Positions 45,448-52,499 of a stretch of DNA of 64,000 nucleotides are shown in pieces. Each line of letters opens with the position of its first letter. Positions within the stretch are counted from its first letter, which is position 1. Source of the DNA: an uncultured Collinsella sp. (lineage in GTDB: Bacteria > Actinomycetota > Coriobacteriia > Coriobacteriales > Coriobacteriaceae). The DNA lies in contig UQIL01000002.1 of the NCBI GenBank assembly GCA_900541025.1, positions 62,001 to 126,000 of the forward strand. The letters are read 5' to 3'. Made by a program: the position numbers and the translations under genes. The notes under the pieces are model-generated. The model ran no database searches. It had not been told where the DNA came from and was given only the letters and a program-made list of their open reading frames with translations.

Positions 45448-45466
45448 ACAAGAAAGCGGGGATGAG

Positions 45467-46072
45467 ATGGCGACGGTGTACGGTTATGCGCGGGTGAGTT
45501 CGCGCGATCAGAACCTTAATCGGCAGCTGGATGCGCTGGGCGCCTATGGCGTGGGCTCGGCGAATATTTATGCCGACCATGCGAGCGGCAAGGACTTCGA
45601 TCGACCGCGTTATCGCGAGCTGCTGCACGTCCTGGGAGACGGGGACGTACTGGTGGTGCTTTCTATCGACCGACTTGGTCGTAATTACTCCGAGATTCTT
45701 GAGGAATGGCGACGCATTACCAAGGAGCTCGGGGTTGCCATTGTGGTGTTGGACATGCCATTGCTTGACACGCGCGCTAGGGCCAGCGGCGCGCCGGATG
45801 TGACTAACACCCTGATTGCCGATATTGTGCTGCAACTGCTGAGCTACGTGGCGCAGGTGGAGCGCGAGAATATCCATCGGCGCCAAGCGGAGGGAATTGC
45901 AGCGGCGCGGGCGCGAGGGGTTCGTTTCGGTCGACCTCGCAAGCCGTGCCCTCCTCAGTTTGAGCTGGTGCGCGATAGCTATGAGGCAGGCGATATTACC
46001 CGCAGCCAGGCAGCAAAGTGCCTGGGCGTGTGCGTGGGGACGTTCGATCGCTGGATGCGCGAGGCGGGGTAG
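45467..46072 (+). CDS. Serine recombinase (resolvase/invertase type)
   Basis: 201 residues. The N-terminal catalytic domain has the nucleophile in YARVSSRDQN (probably S11) and SIDRLGRNYSEI with the conserved arginine; a C-terminal helix-turn-helix (DITRSQAAKCLGVCVGTFDRW) binds DNA. This size fits small resolvases and DNA invertases. No transposase, plasmid gene or invertible segment is evident next to it. The start at 45467 is chosen because MATVYGYARVS is the family N-terminus, though the binding site is weak. A CTGTCCC palindrome lies just upstream. Confidence 0.92.
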   Translation: MATVYGYARVSSRDQNLNRQLDALGAYGVGSANIYADHASGKDFDRPRYRELLHVLGDGDVLVVLSIDRLGRNYSEILEEWRRITKELGVAIVVLDMPLLDTRARASGAPDVTNTLIADIVLQLLSYVAQVERENIHRRQAEGIAAARARGVRFGRPRKPCPPQFELVRDSYEAGDITRSQAAKCLGVCVGTFDRWMREAG

Positions 46073-46177
46073 GGGTTTGCGTCGCTTTGTCGCTTCCTGT
46101 TGTGATTCAAATTTTGATACGGTGGCGATGTCATTTGGGGCTACACTCGCTGATATTCAAAAAAAGGAGGTAGGCCC

Positions 46178-46759
46178 TTGGCGCGCGTAAAACAAATAAT
46201 CGGATGGACCGCGATCGTTCTGTTCGCTGCAACGCTGGCGGGCATCTGGGTGCTGACGGAGCAAAATGCGGTGGAGACGTCGTTGCTGAGCGAGTCCACC
46301 GCGCGTGTGGTGGAGGGTCAGGCTACGGGCGTACAGGCTGCCAATGCCACGGGTGAAGCTCAGACGGAGAACGGAATGACCGGGGGCACCGATTCGGCTG
46401 CCTCGAATGTACGGTCTGGCCGACTTGCTTCCATTCGCATGTGGGTGGGCACGAACGTCCGTCGCGTTGCCCATACCGTAGAGTTTTTCTTCGTCGGATT
46501 GTTCGCCTCGGTGGTCGTGGTTTGCTTTTCCAGGCGTCCGTGGAGCGTATGCTCCCGTTGCCTGCCCGCATTGCTATTTTGCGCCGCCTGCTCCATTGGC
46601 GATCAGGTGCATAAGATCTTTGTTCCCGGCAGGCATTTCGACGTTATCGATTTAGGATTCGATGCTGCGGGCTATGTCACCGCGATGCTGTTGGTATTGC
46701 TGGCAGCGGCGTTGGTGCGCCATGCGACTCGGCCGATCGGCGCCCATGCGAGGCGCTAG
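46178..46759 (+). CDS. VanZ-like membrane protein
   Basis: 193 residues, with a first membrane helix (about 8-24), a Gly/Ser/Thr-rich outer loop, and three further helices. The segment RRVAHTVEFFFVGL followed by GDQVHKIFVPGRHFDVIDLGFD matches the VanZ family pattern of conserved H, E, H, and FVPGR. VanZ gives low teicoplanin resistance in enterococci, but most relatives have no known role. It starts with TTG after AAGGAGG. It lies alone between recombinase and an ArsC-like gene. Confidence 0.8.
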   Translation: MARVKQIIGWTAIVLFAATLAGIWVLTEQNAVETSLLSESTARVVEGQATGVQAANATGEAQTENGMTGGTDSAASNVRSGRLASIRMWVGTNVRRVAHTVEFFFVGLFASVVVVCFSRRPWSVCSRCLPALLFCAACSIGDQVHKIFVPGRHFDVIDLGFDAAGYVTAMLLVLLAAALVRHATRPIGAHARR

Positions 46760-46881
46760 CCTTAAGACGAGACATCGCGACTGCCTATGCTTCGACATTG
46801 ACTACAATAACGGCTGCAATCGCGAGTGGTCGTCGATGTGCAGTTTTCCAGACACCTGTTTTCTCTAAGAAAGGAAATCCC

Positions 46882-47241
46882 ATGGCGGTATTGTTTGTTG
46901 AATATCCCAAGTGCTCGACCTGTAAGAACGCCAAGGCATGGCTGGACGAACATGGGGTAGAGTACATCGACCGCGATATCGTTTTGGACAATCCCACGGC
47001 TGATGAGCTTGCGACCTGGGTTGCTCGTTCGGGGCTGCCGGTGCGGCGCTTCTTTAATTCGTCGGGCATGAAATATCGAGAGCTGGGCCTGAAGGCGCGT
47101 CTGGATGCGGGCATGACGGATCAGGAGTGCTACGAGCTGCTGGCGACCGACGGCATGCTGGTCAAGCGTCCGCTGCTGGTGGGCGACGACTTTGCGATTC
47201 CCGGCTTTAGGGAAGCGGCTTGGGCCGAGGCGTTGCTGTAG
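46882..47241 (+). CDS. ArsC/Spx family thioredoxin-fold protein
   Basis: 119 residues. The redox motif CSTC is at 11-14 in YPKCSTCKNAK, and the C-terminal KRPLLV is the family mark. Members are Spx/MgsR regulators or arsenate-reductase-like proteins. A C-x-x-C rather than the single active cysteine of classical ArsC supports the Spx/MgsR or YffB side, without proof. The ATG at 46882 follows AAAGGAAAT. A three-unit palindrome array follows the gene. Confidence 0.87.
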   Translation: MAVLFVEYPKCSTCKNAKAWLDEHGVEYIDRDIVLDNPTADELATWVARSGLPVRRFFNSSGMKYRELGLKARLDAGMTDQECYELLATDGMLVKRPLLVGDDFAIPGFREAAWAEALL

Positions 47242-47248
47242 CGGCTGC

Positions 47249-47418
47249 GGAAAGTGCGACCCGTTTTGAGCTCGGATTCCGGGACGCAGTTTCCGGTTGA
47301 AGGGGCTAGCGGAAACCGTATCCCAGTTTGAGCGCGAAATCTGGGATACGGTTTCCGTTTGGGGCCTCTAGGGGAAAGCGCGTCCCGTTCTGGACGTAAA
47401 TTCCGGGATGAGCTTTCC
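47249..47418. repeat. Tandem palindrome array, three units, exact 62-bp period
   Basis: Units at 47249-47294, 47311-47356 and 47373-47418. Each is a 46-bp inverted repeat that begins GGAAA and ends TTTCC, with 16-bp spacers. The middle unit is perfect (16-bp arms GGAAACCGTATCCCAG and complement); the outer ones are imperfect. The array separates convergent genes (ArsC-like and the unknown minus-strand gene) and could terminate both. Confidence 0.92.
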
Positions 47419-47461
47419 GGTTGGCGGGCATGCGCACTATCCCGGCTGGCGGGCATATGCG

Positions 47462-47872
47462 CTAATCCTCAAGCTGTGCCCATTCGTGCGGATCGTAGAC
47501 CTTTACGTGCTTGTTGGGCTTGCCGCTCCAGTACTCCTCGTCCATAAAGGGCAGATATGCCTGAACGCCGGGGCAGATAAAGGGAATCCGCTGCTGTTGC
47601 AGTCGCTCGCGCTGGCGCTGCTCCAGGTGCGCCTCGGATATGACGGTCGGCATGCCGGACAGCTCGACGAGGCTTGCCTGGATTCGCTTAAGGTCGGGGA
47701 GTCCCGCGTGCCATGACACCCGCATGATCAAAAAGGATGCACGGCGGTATTTTGCCTGCATCACCGTGATGGCGGGGCGCAGTGTGGGATGGATTTTGTC
47801 CCGTTCGGGCCAAAGGTCGGCAGTGATCTCGAGGCCCAGGGTCTCCCATAGGTAATCAAGCTCTTCGTCCAT
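47462..47872 (-). CDS. Unrecognised 136-residue protein, possibly winged-helix
   Basis: A soluble protein with no membrane helices. It contains a possible helical region (residues about 40-70) and the sequence RIPFICPGVQAYLPFMDEEYW, which reminds me of a C-terminal segment seen after winged-helix domains in some Firmicutes proteins; this is only a resemblance. The binding site before the ATG is weak. It is convergent with the ArsC-like gene. It might be the C-terminal part of a larger protein that has lost its N-terminus, but no upstream frame supports that. Function unknown. Confidence 0.6.
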   Translation of the reverse strand: MDEELDYLWETLGLEITADLWPERDKIHPTLRPAITVMQAKYRRASFLIMRVSWHAGLPDLKRIQASLVELSGMPTVISEAHLEQRQRERLQQQRIPFICPGVQAYLPFMDEEYWSGKPNKHVKVYDPHEWAQLED

Positions 47873-48037
47873 GGCGCCTCGATATCTACGCGATCATTGA
47901 TGCTTCGATTGTGTTGCCTGGTGCTATCGTTTTCGCGGTAGAATCTGCCAACGGTTGACGGCTACCGCTCGCGGCGTTTTGCCCCTCGTGTACAGCGGTC
48001 GGCTTCACAGGTCCTTCACGGGTTGGACTAAATTAGG

Positions 48038-48072
48038 CCAATTTGACTGAATTTCAAAAAAGTCAAAATTGG
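48038..48072. repeat. Imperfect inverted repeat upstream of the tRNA promoter
   Basis: CCAATTTGACT (48038-48048) against AGTCAAAATTGG (48061-48072), with one extra base. It lies directly before the -35 of the tRNA pair; the 276-bp gap 47873-48148 otherwise holds only that promoter. Confidence 0.55.
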
Positions 48073-48075
48073 GGC

Positions 48076-48104
48076 TTGCGTCACGGCGAGACTTCCCGTA
48101 TATT
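48076..48104 (+). promoter_or_regulatory. Promoter of the tRNA-Gln/tRNA-Glu unit
   Basis: TTGCGT (48076-48081), a 17-bp spacer and TATATT (48099-48104). The start would be around 48111, about 38 nt before tRNA-Gln. Confidence 0.7.
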
Positions 48105-48148
48105 TCTTTCTTGCGCAAAGGCACAGCCGAGCGCAGCGATGCAGTCAT

Positions 48149-48222
48149 TGGGATGTCGTCTAATGGCAGGACAGCGGATTCTGGTTCCGTCAATGGGGGT
48201 TCGACTCCCTCCATCCCAGCCA
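48149..48222 (+). tRNA. tRNA-Gln (anticodon CUG)
   Basis: A full cloverleaf with encoded CCA. Acceptor TGGGATG/CATCCCA, the D arm GTC...GAC, an anticodon stem with loop TTCTGGT (anticodon CTG at its centre), and a T arm with GGTTCGACTCC. It reads CAG, a major Gln codon in GC-rich genes. Confidence 0.95.
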
Positions 48223-48239
48223 TTGCATTTGCTACATAT

Positions 48240-48316
48240 GGCCCGTTCGTCTAGCGGTTTAGGACGCCGCCCTCTCAAGGCGGAGATCACCAGTTCGAAT
48301 CTGGTACGGGCTACCA
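48240..48316 (+). tRNA. tRNA-Glu (anticodon CUC)
   Basis: Acceptor GGCCCGT/ACGGGCT with encoded CCA, anticodon stem CCGCC/GGCGG around loop CTCTCAA (anticodon CTC), T arm AGTTCGAATCT. It reads GAG. It is 17 bp after tRNA-Gln and so in the same transcript. Confidence 0.95.
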
Positions 48317-48326
48317 AAATTGAACG

Positions 48327-48354
48327 CCCGGGCCTCGTAAGAGACCCGGGTTTT
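48327..48354 (+). terminator. tRNA unit terminator
   Basis: CCCGGG (48327-48332) and CCCGGG (48345-48350) with an inner CTC/GAG pair, followed by TTTT. Confidence 0.85.
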
Positions 48355-48410
48355 GTGTATTGACCGTATATACGGCGCCTGCCGTGTTTCGCTCAGATCG
48401 AGGAGTAGCC

Positions 48411-49328
48411 ATGGATCTGCCCATCAGCTTGCAAGACATCACGTATGCCGAGAACTATCTGGCGCAGGGCGACTTGGCTACGGCGACGCCGCTGCTGGAG
48501 CGTCTGGTGGAGCTCGCCGAGGAGTATATTGATGCTGAGTGCAAGACGGAGGAGAAGCGTCAATACTTTAGCTTCGATAGCAAGTTTGAGCGCTTGGCCT
48601 ATCGCCGCGTGGAGAAGGATCCGCGCGAGCTCGTGCAGGTCGAGGTGCCGTTTGACCGCCTGTACTCTGACATGGCGTTTGCCTACATTCGCCAGCAGGA
48701 TTATGTGAGCGCTCGTAATGCCCTGATGCAGGCTGTGCGTTGGGACCCCATGAACTGCAACTATCGCTTGGATTTGGCCGAGCTGTTCCGCGCACTCGAG
48801 GACAAGCAGGAGTGGGCATCGCTCTCGTTTTCGGTGCTAGAGCGCGCGAGCGATGGCAAGTGCGCCGCCCGCGCTTACGCCAATCTGGGTCAGTACTTCT
48901 TGGAGCCCGAGACCGAGAACATTTCGGCTGCCGTGGGCTGCGCGCGTCTGGCGCTGCGCCTGGCGCCCAACGATGCGCATACGACGCGCCTGCTCAACAA
49001 GATCCATACTACCTATCCGGATGCCGCCGAGGAGAGCGACGAGCACGTGATGGGCGAGCTGGCGTTGCAGGGCGTTCCGACCTCACCTTCGGCCGAGATT
49101 GCCATCTGCCTGATTATGTGCGCGACCGATGCTGCAAGCGACGGCGACAAGCAGGAGGCGACGCGCCTGACGGTGCGTGCTCGCGACTTGGTGGGCGAGG
49201 AAGCCTGCGCGGCGATTATCAAACTGGTGCGCGAGAGCGATGCTGAGCTCAATGCCGAGCGCAAGGCAAAGCGCGAGGCTGCGGGCTCAAACGCCGATGG
49301 CGCCAAGGAGGCCGGCGATGCCCAGTAA
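48411..49328 (+). CDS. TPR-like helical repeat protein
   Basis: 305 residues, soluble and helical. AENYLAQGDLATATPLLERL, MAFAYIRQQDYVSARNALMQ and YANLGQYFLEPE-type segments look like tetratricopeptide units, so it probably binds another protein. No enzyme motif is seen. The ATG at 48411 follows AGGAG at 6 nt; an upstream in-frame start at 48360 lies in the tRNA terminator region and is rejected. It overlaps smpB by 11 bp, which couples their translation and hints at a link with translation. Confidence 0.75.
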   Translation: MDLPISLQDITYAENYLAQGDLATATPLLERLVELAEEYIDAECKTEEKRQYFSFDSKFERLAYRRVEKDPRELVQVEVPFDRLYSDMAFAYIRQQDYVSARNALMQAVRWDPMNCNYRLDLAELFRALEDKQEWASLSFSVLERASDGKCAARAYANLGQYFLEPETENISAAVGCARLALRLAPNDAHTTRLLNKIHTTYPDAAEESDEHVMGELALQGVPTSPSAEIAICLIMCATDAASDGDKQEATRLTVRARDLVGEEACAAIIKLVRESDAELNAERKAKREAAGSNADGAKEAGDAQ

Positions 49329-49788
49329 GCGCGAGCGCAAGCTCATTTCCAAGAATCGCTCGGCACATCACGAGTACTTTATCGATGAGACATTTGAGTG
49401 TGGCATTGAACTGAGCGGCACCGAGGTCAAGTCGATTCGCGAGCGCGCCTGCCAGATAACCGATACCTTCGCGCTGATCCGCGGCGGGGAGTGCTGGCTC
49501 GTCGGCCTGCATATCCACCCTTATAGCCATGGTGGCGTGTGGAATCGCGATCCCGACCGTCGGCGTCGTCTGCTGCTGCACCGCAAGGAGATCGACTTTC
49601 TTGACGGCAAACTTCGCAACCGTGGTTATGCGCTGGTTCCGTTGGAGCTCTACTTTAATACCGACGGCCGCGTAAAGCTGCTGCTGGGTCTGGGTCGCGG
49701 CAAGAAGCTCTACGACAAGCGCGAGGACATGGCCAAGCGTGATGTCCAACGCGAGATCGACCGCGCCCTTAAGGAACGCAACCGCTAG
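49318..49788 (+). CDS. smpB: SsrA-binding protein SmpB
   Basis: 156 residues, normal for SmpB: KNRSAHHEYFIDETFECGIE, LSGTEVKSIR and the C-terminal KREDMAKRDVQREIDRALK tail that enters the decoding channel. SmpB delivers tmRNA to stalled ribosomes. The start is inside the end of the TPR-like gene. No tmRNA gene was recognised nearby. Confidence 0.96.
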   Translation: MPSKRERKLISKNRSAHHEYFIDETFECGIELSGTEVKSIRERACQITDTFALIRGGECWLVGLHIHPYSHGGVWNRDPDRRRRLLLHRKEIDFLDGKLRNRGYALVPLELYFNTDGRVKLLLGLGRGKKLYDKREDMAKRDVQREIDRALKERNR

Positions 49789-49798
49789 GCACTCTGTA

Positions 49799-49865
49799 AG
49801 TTGCGGTGGAATACGGACTGTTTTGCCTGTTTGAGGGGCTATTCAGTCCCTATTTCACCGCAACT
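49799..49865. repeat. REP-like palindrome, copy 5 (67 bp)
   Basis: Outer arms AGTTGCGGTGGAATAC and CTATTTCACCGCAACT, inner GGACTG/CAGTCC. It lies directly behind smpB. Confidence 0.93.
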
Positions 49866-49992
49866 GCGGGCGTCTCATCTTTCTTACTGTTCTGACACAT
49901 ATGTCTCAAAGGCGGCGTCCGTTATGGGTGCCGCCTTTTTTGTGGGTACATACATTCATGAGGTTCCAACCCGAGCTAGGGGAGTGATCGTT

Positions 49993-50496
49993 ATGGACAA
50001 AACTGCGTTCTTTACCATGCCGAGTGGCCTGTACGTGGTGAGCGCCGCGGCAGACGGGCTGCGCGCCGGCTGCGTCATCAACACTGCGGTGCAGGTGACG
50101 TCCATGCCGCCGCGTATTTCGGTTGCCGTGAACAAGGACAATGTCACCTCGGGCGTCATCGCATCGGCCAAAGCGTTCGCGCTGACCGTGATCGATCAGA
50201 CCGCCGACATGCTCTACATCGGTAACTTTGGGTTCCGCACCAGCAGCGATTATGACAAGTTTGCCAAATACGAGACCCGCGAGACGGCTCTGGGCATGCC
50301 CTATGTGCCCGAGCACGCGGCGGCGCTGTTTAGCTGCCGTCTGATTGATGCCGTGGATGTGGGCACGCATCTGCTGTTTATTGGCGAGGTCGGGGATGCC
50401 GAGCGCCTGAGCGACGAGACGCCGCTGACGTACGACTACTATCACAAGGTGCTAAAGGGCAAGACGCCGCCCAAAGCCTCGTCGTATCAAGGCTAG
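49993..50496 (+). CDS. Flavin reductase-like (FMN-binding split barrel) protein
   Basis: 167 residues, starting FFTMPSGLYVVSAAADGLRAG and with NKDNVTSGVIASAKAF, the pattern of flavoredoxin and the flavin reductase domain of high-molecular-weight rubredoxin (Hrb). The rubredoxin gene follows after 88 bp but with its own promoter. In clostridia and Moorella the fused Hrb hands electrons from NADH to a flavodiiron oxygen reductase; here the two parts are separate genes. GGGGAG lies 8 nt before the ATG. No flavodiiron gene is in the window. Confidence 0.88.
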   Translation: MDKTAFFTMPSGLYVVSAAADGLRAGCVINTAVQVTSMPPRISVAVNKDNVTSGVIASAKAFALTVIDQTADMLYIGNFGFRTSSDYDKFAKYETRETALGMPYVPEHAAALFSCRLIDAVDVGTHLLFIGEVGDAERLSDETPLTYDYYHKVLKGKTPPKASSYQG

Positions 50497-50513
50497 AAAT
50501 ATTCTAAAAATAC

Positions 50514-50541
50514 TTGCATTATGTTATTGAGAATATATACT
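50514..50541 (+). promoter_or_regulatory. Rubredoxin promoter with AT-rich palindrome
   Basis: TTGCAT (50514-50519) and TATACT (50536-50541), spacer 16 bp. TTATTGAG and CTAATAAG form a near-palindrome around the -10, in the style of PerR/Fur-type operators. The regulator is a guess. Confidence 0.65.
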
Positions 50542-50584
50542 AATAAGTAAGTACACCAGCAGTCACGTTCGAGAGGAGAACATC

Positions 50585-50728
50585 ATGGCTGAGGAGAAGA
50601 AGACGTATAAGTTTGTGTGCACCGTTTGCGGTTACGAGGTTGAGGTCGACACGCCCGAGCTGCCCGAGGACTACGTGTGCCCGGTCTGCGGCGTCGGCCC
50701 CGATGAGTTTGAGCTTGTCGAGGAGTAG
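50585..50728 (+). CDS. Rubredoxin
   Basis: 47 residues with the two iron-binding pairs FVCTVCGYEVE and YVCPVCGVGPDEFE. It carries single electrons for oxygen or peroxide reduction in anaerobes. GAGAGGAG precedes the ATG. The AT-rich promoter and close flavin reductase neighbour suit redox-stress induction. It is short but complete. Confidence 0.96.
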   Translation: MAEEKKTYKFVCTVCGYEVEVDTPELPEDYVCPVCGVGPDEFELVEE

Positions 50729-50768
50729 CTCGTAGACACACGACTTGCAACAACATATAGCTCTGTCC

Positions 50769-50806
50769 AAGGGCCCCGGTCGAATTCTCGGCCGGGACCC
50801 TTTTGA
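50769..50806 (+). terminator. Rubredoxin terminator
   Basis: AAGGGCCCCGG (50769-50779) pairs with CCGGGACCCTT (50792-50802) with one mismatch, followed by T residues. Confidence 0.88.
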
Positions 50807-50836
50807 TTTATCTGACGGTTTAAAACGGTCTCACGT

Positions 50837-50851
50837 GTTACAGATTGAGAC
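50837..50851. repeat. Half copy of the CTGTAAC/GTTACAG palindrome
   Basis: The 15-bp right arm GTTACAGATTGAGAC is identical to that of several complete units, but no left arm precedes it. It lies between the rubredoxin terminator and the 3' end of mntH. Confidence 0.8.
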
Positions 50852-50880
50852 GTTATATCTGGACAGTTACGCCATCCCAA

Positions 50881-52137
50881 TTACATCCCCGTTAGCAGCA
50901 CGATGTCGAGAATCGTCACGATGACGCCGATTCCTACGAGCAGCGCGTTGAGCGGGCGCGAGTTGGTGTATTTGCCCATGACGCGGGGCGAACTGGTGAG
51001 TCGTATGAGCACAAAGACCGTAATTGGCAGCTGAAGCGACAGCAGCGCCTGACTCCAAATGAGACCCTCAAAAGGATTCGGGACGACCAGGCACGCCGCC
51101 ACTGCGCCGACGAAGCAGGCCGCCACCCCGATCGAGGAATGTCGGTCGTGGATGTCGTATTCCTCGTCGAACATGCCCGCGGTGATGGTGCCCGCCGCCA
51201 TGCCCGCCGTCACACTACTCGATAGTCCCGCAAACAGCAGTGCCACCGCAAAGATGGTCGAGCTTGCCGGGCCCAGAATGGGGGAGAGCGTGGCCGCTGC
51301 GACGGCGAGGTCGTCTACGACCATGCCGTGCGCAAAGAAGGTCGTTGCGGCCAGGATGACCATGGCCGAGTTGATTGCCCAGCCCACGCCCATCGAAAAG
51401 AGCGTGTCGAAGAGCTCGTAGCGCAGACGTTCTTCGATAACCTGCTCGCCTTGGCCTTCAAAGTGCATGGATTGGATGACCTCGGAGTGCAGGAAGAGGT
51501 TGTGGGGCATAACGACCGCGCCTAGGACACTTACGATAATCGCGGCCGAGCCGGTGGGCATACAGGGTGTGATCCAGCTTGCGGCGGCTTGCGGCCAGTC
51601 GACCTTGACTAGTGCAAGCTCGGCTAAAAACGAAAGTCCTACCACGCCTACGAAGGCGATGATCCATCGCTCGGCGCGTTTGTAGGAGCTTGTCATGAGC
51701 ATGGCAATCGATGCCGCCGCCACGATGATGCAGCCGGCGCGTACGGGCAGGCCAAAGAGCATTTGAAGCGCGATCGCACCGCCCAGGACTTCGGCCATGG
51801 CGGTGGCGACCGTGGCTAGATACGCGCTGCCGAGTATCGCACGCCCGACGAGGCGGGGTAGGTGGCGCGTCGTGGCCTCGGCAAGACACATGCCCGTGGC
51901 GATGCCCAGGTGCGCCGCGTTGTGCTGCAGCACGATGAGCATGATCGTGGACAGCGTGACGATCCACAGCAGCGCGTAGCCAAACTGCGAGCCCGCGGCC
52001 ATATTGGAGGCCCAGTTGCCCGGGTCGATAAAGCCGACGGTGACGAGCAACCCGGGGCCGATATGCCGGGCGATATCCAGACCTCCGTGGCCTCCGGTGC
52101 GGTGCGAGCCAAAGTGTTGTTTGAGATGGTTGAGCAT
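50881..52137 (-). CDS. mntH: Nramp-family Mn2+/Fe2+ transporter MntH
   Basis: 418 residues with about eleven membrane helices. The metal-binding DPGN is at 38-41 on helix 1 and MPH at 210-212 on helix 6, both intact. It imports manganese or iron with protons. The start at 52137 follows AGGAG at 6 nt, preferred over an ATG 12 codons upstream. It is a single gene with a promoter whose spacer carries a palindrome. Confidence 0.95.
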   Translation of the reverse strand: MLNHLKQHFGSHRTGGHGGLDIARHIGPGLLVTVGFIDPGNWASNMAAGSQFGYALLWIVTLSTIMLIVLQHNAAHLGIATGMCLAEATTRHLPRLVGRAILGSAYLATVATAMAEVLGGAIALQMLFGLPVRAGCIIVAAASIAMLMTSSYKRAERWIIAFVGVVGLSFLAELALVKVDWPQAAASWITPCMPTGSAAIIVSVLGAVVMPHNLFLHSEVIQSMHFEGQGEQVIEERLRYELFDTLFSMGVGWAINSAMVILAATTFFAHGMVVDDLAVAAATLSPILGPASSTIFAVALLFAGLSSSVTAGMAAGTITAGMFDEEYDIHDRHSSIGVAACFVGAVAACLVVPNPFEGLIWSQALLSLQLPITVFVLIRLTSSPRVMGKYTNSRPLNALLVGIGVIVTILDIVLLTGM

Positions 52138-52173
52138 GGTGCGCTCCTGCGTGTCGTTTGTTTGACGCCGCAA

Positions 52174-52202
52174 AGGATACCTGTTTTAGGCTAAAAAGTT
52201 AA
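52174..52202 (-). promoter_or_regulatory. mntH promoter with palindromic operator in its spacer
   Basis: On the minus strand TTAACT, 17 bp, TATCCT. The spacer contains the perfect palindrome TTTTAGCCTAAAA (52184-52196). Such a position fits a repressor of the DtxR/MntR family, whose sites in actinobacteria resemble TTAGG...CCTAA. Confidence 0.6.
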
Positions 52203-52259
52203 CCAAGACTAACAAAATTGTTGTATTTGGATAGGCTGGTGAAAGGGGATTGCCGAAAT

Positions 52260-52316
52260 GTCTTGATCTGTAACAACTAGGGATGGAAATTGGGTCTTAC
52301 TGTTACAGATTGAGAT
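52260..52316. repeat. Single CTGTAAC/GTTACAG palindrome unit (57 bp)
   Basis: Left arm GTCTTGATCTGTAAC, 27-nt loop, right arm GTTACAGATTGAGAT. Same geometry as the arrays at 59848 and 61364. It lies in the 362-bp gap 52138-52499, together with the mntH promoter and the TTTCGAAA motif. Confidence 0.9.
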
Positions 52317-52410
52317 GTTTGAAGAGGTGAGTTTGCAGGCCGAACTTGGGGCCTATGTTGTCGCCCTTGAGGTCGGCGGTGTCCACTCGTAGGGCGTGCG
52401 TTACGCGATT

Positions 52411-52420
52411 GTTTCGAAAC
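52411..52420. promoter_or_regulatory. GTTTCGAAAC palindrome upstream of gltB
   Basis: A perfect 10-bp palindrome 80 bp before gltB with the same TTGTTTCGAAA context as the site before argR (20061-20073). A TAGTAT -10-like box lies near 52455. It is a candidate operator for nitrogen control. Confidence 0.45.
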
Positions 52421-52499
52421 GGGCGGGAAACACAACGGACCGGTGATGCTTCTAGTATGCCTAGTCAACTGACTGTCTAACACCTAGGGGAGGATCGCG

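Noticed and set aside
49789..49992. tmRNA gene next to smpB
   Set aside because: The gap is only 204 bp, holds a REP-like palindrome, and lacks the tRNA-Ala-like ends and tag frame.
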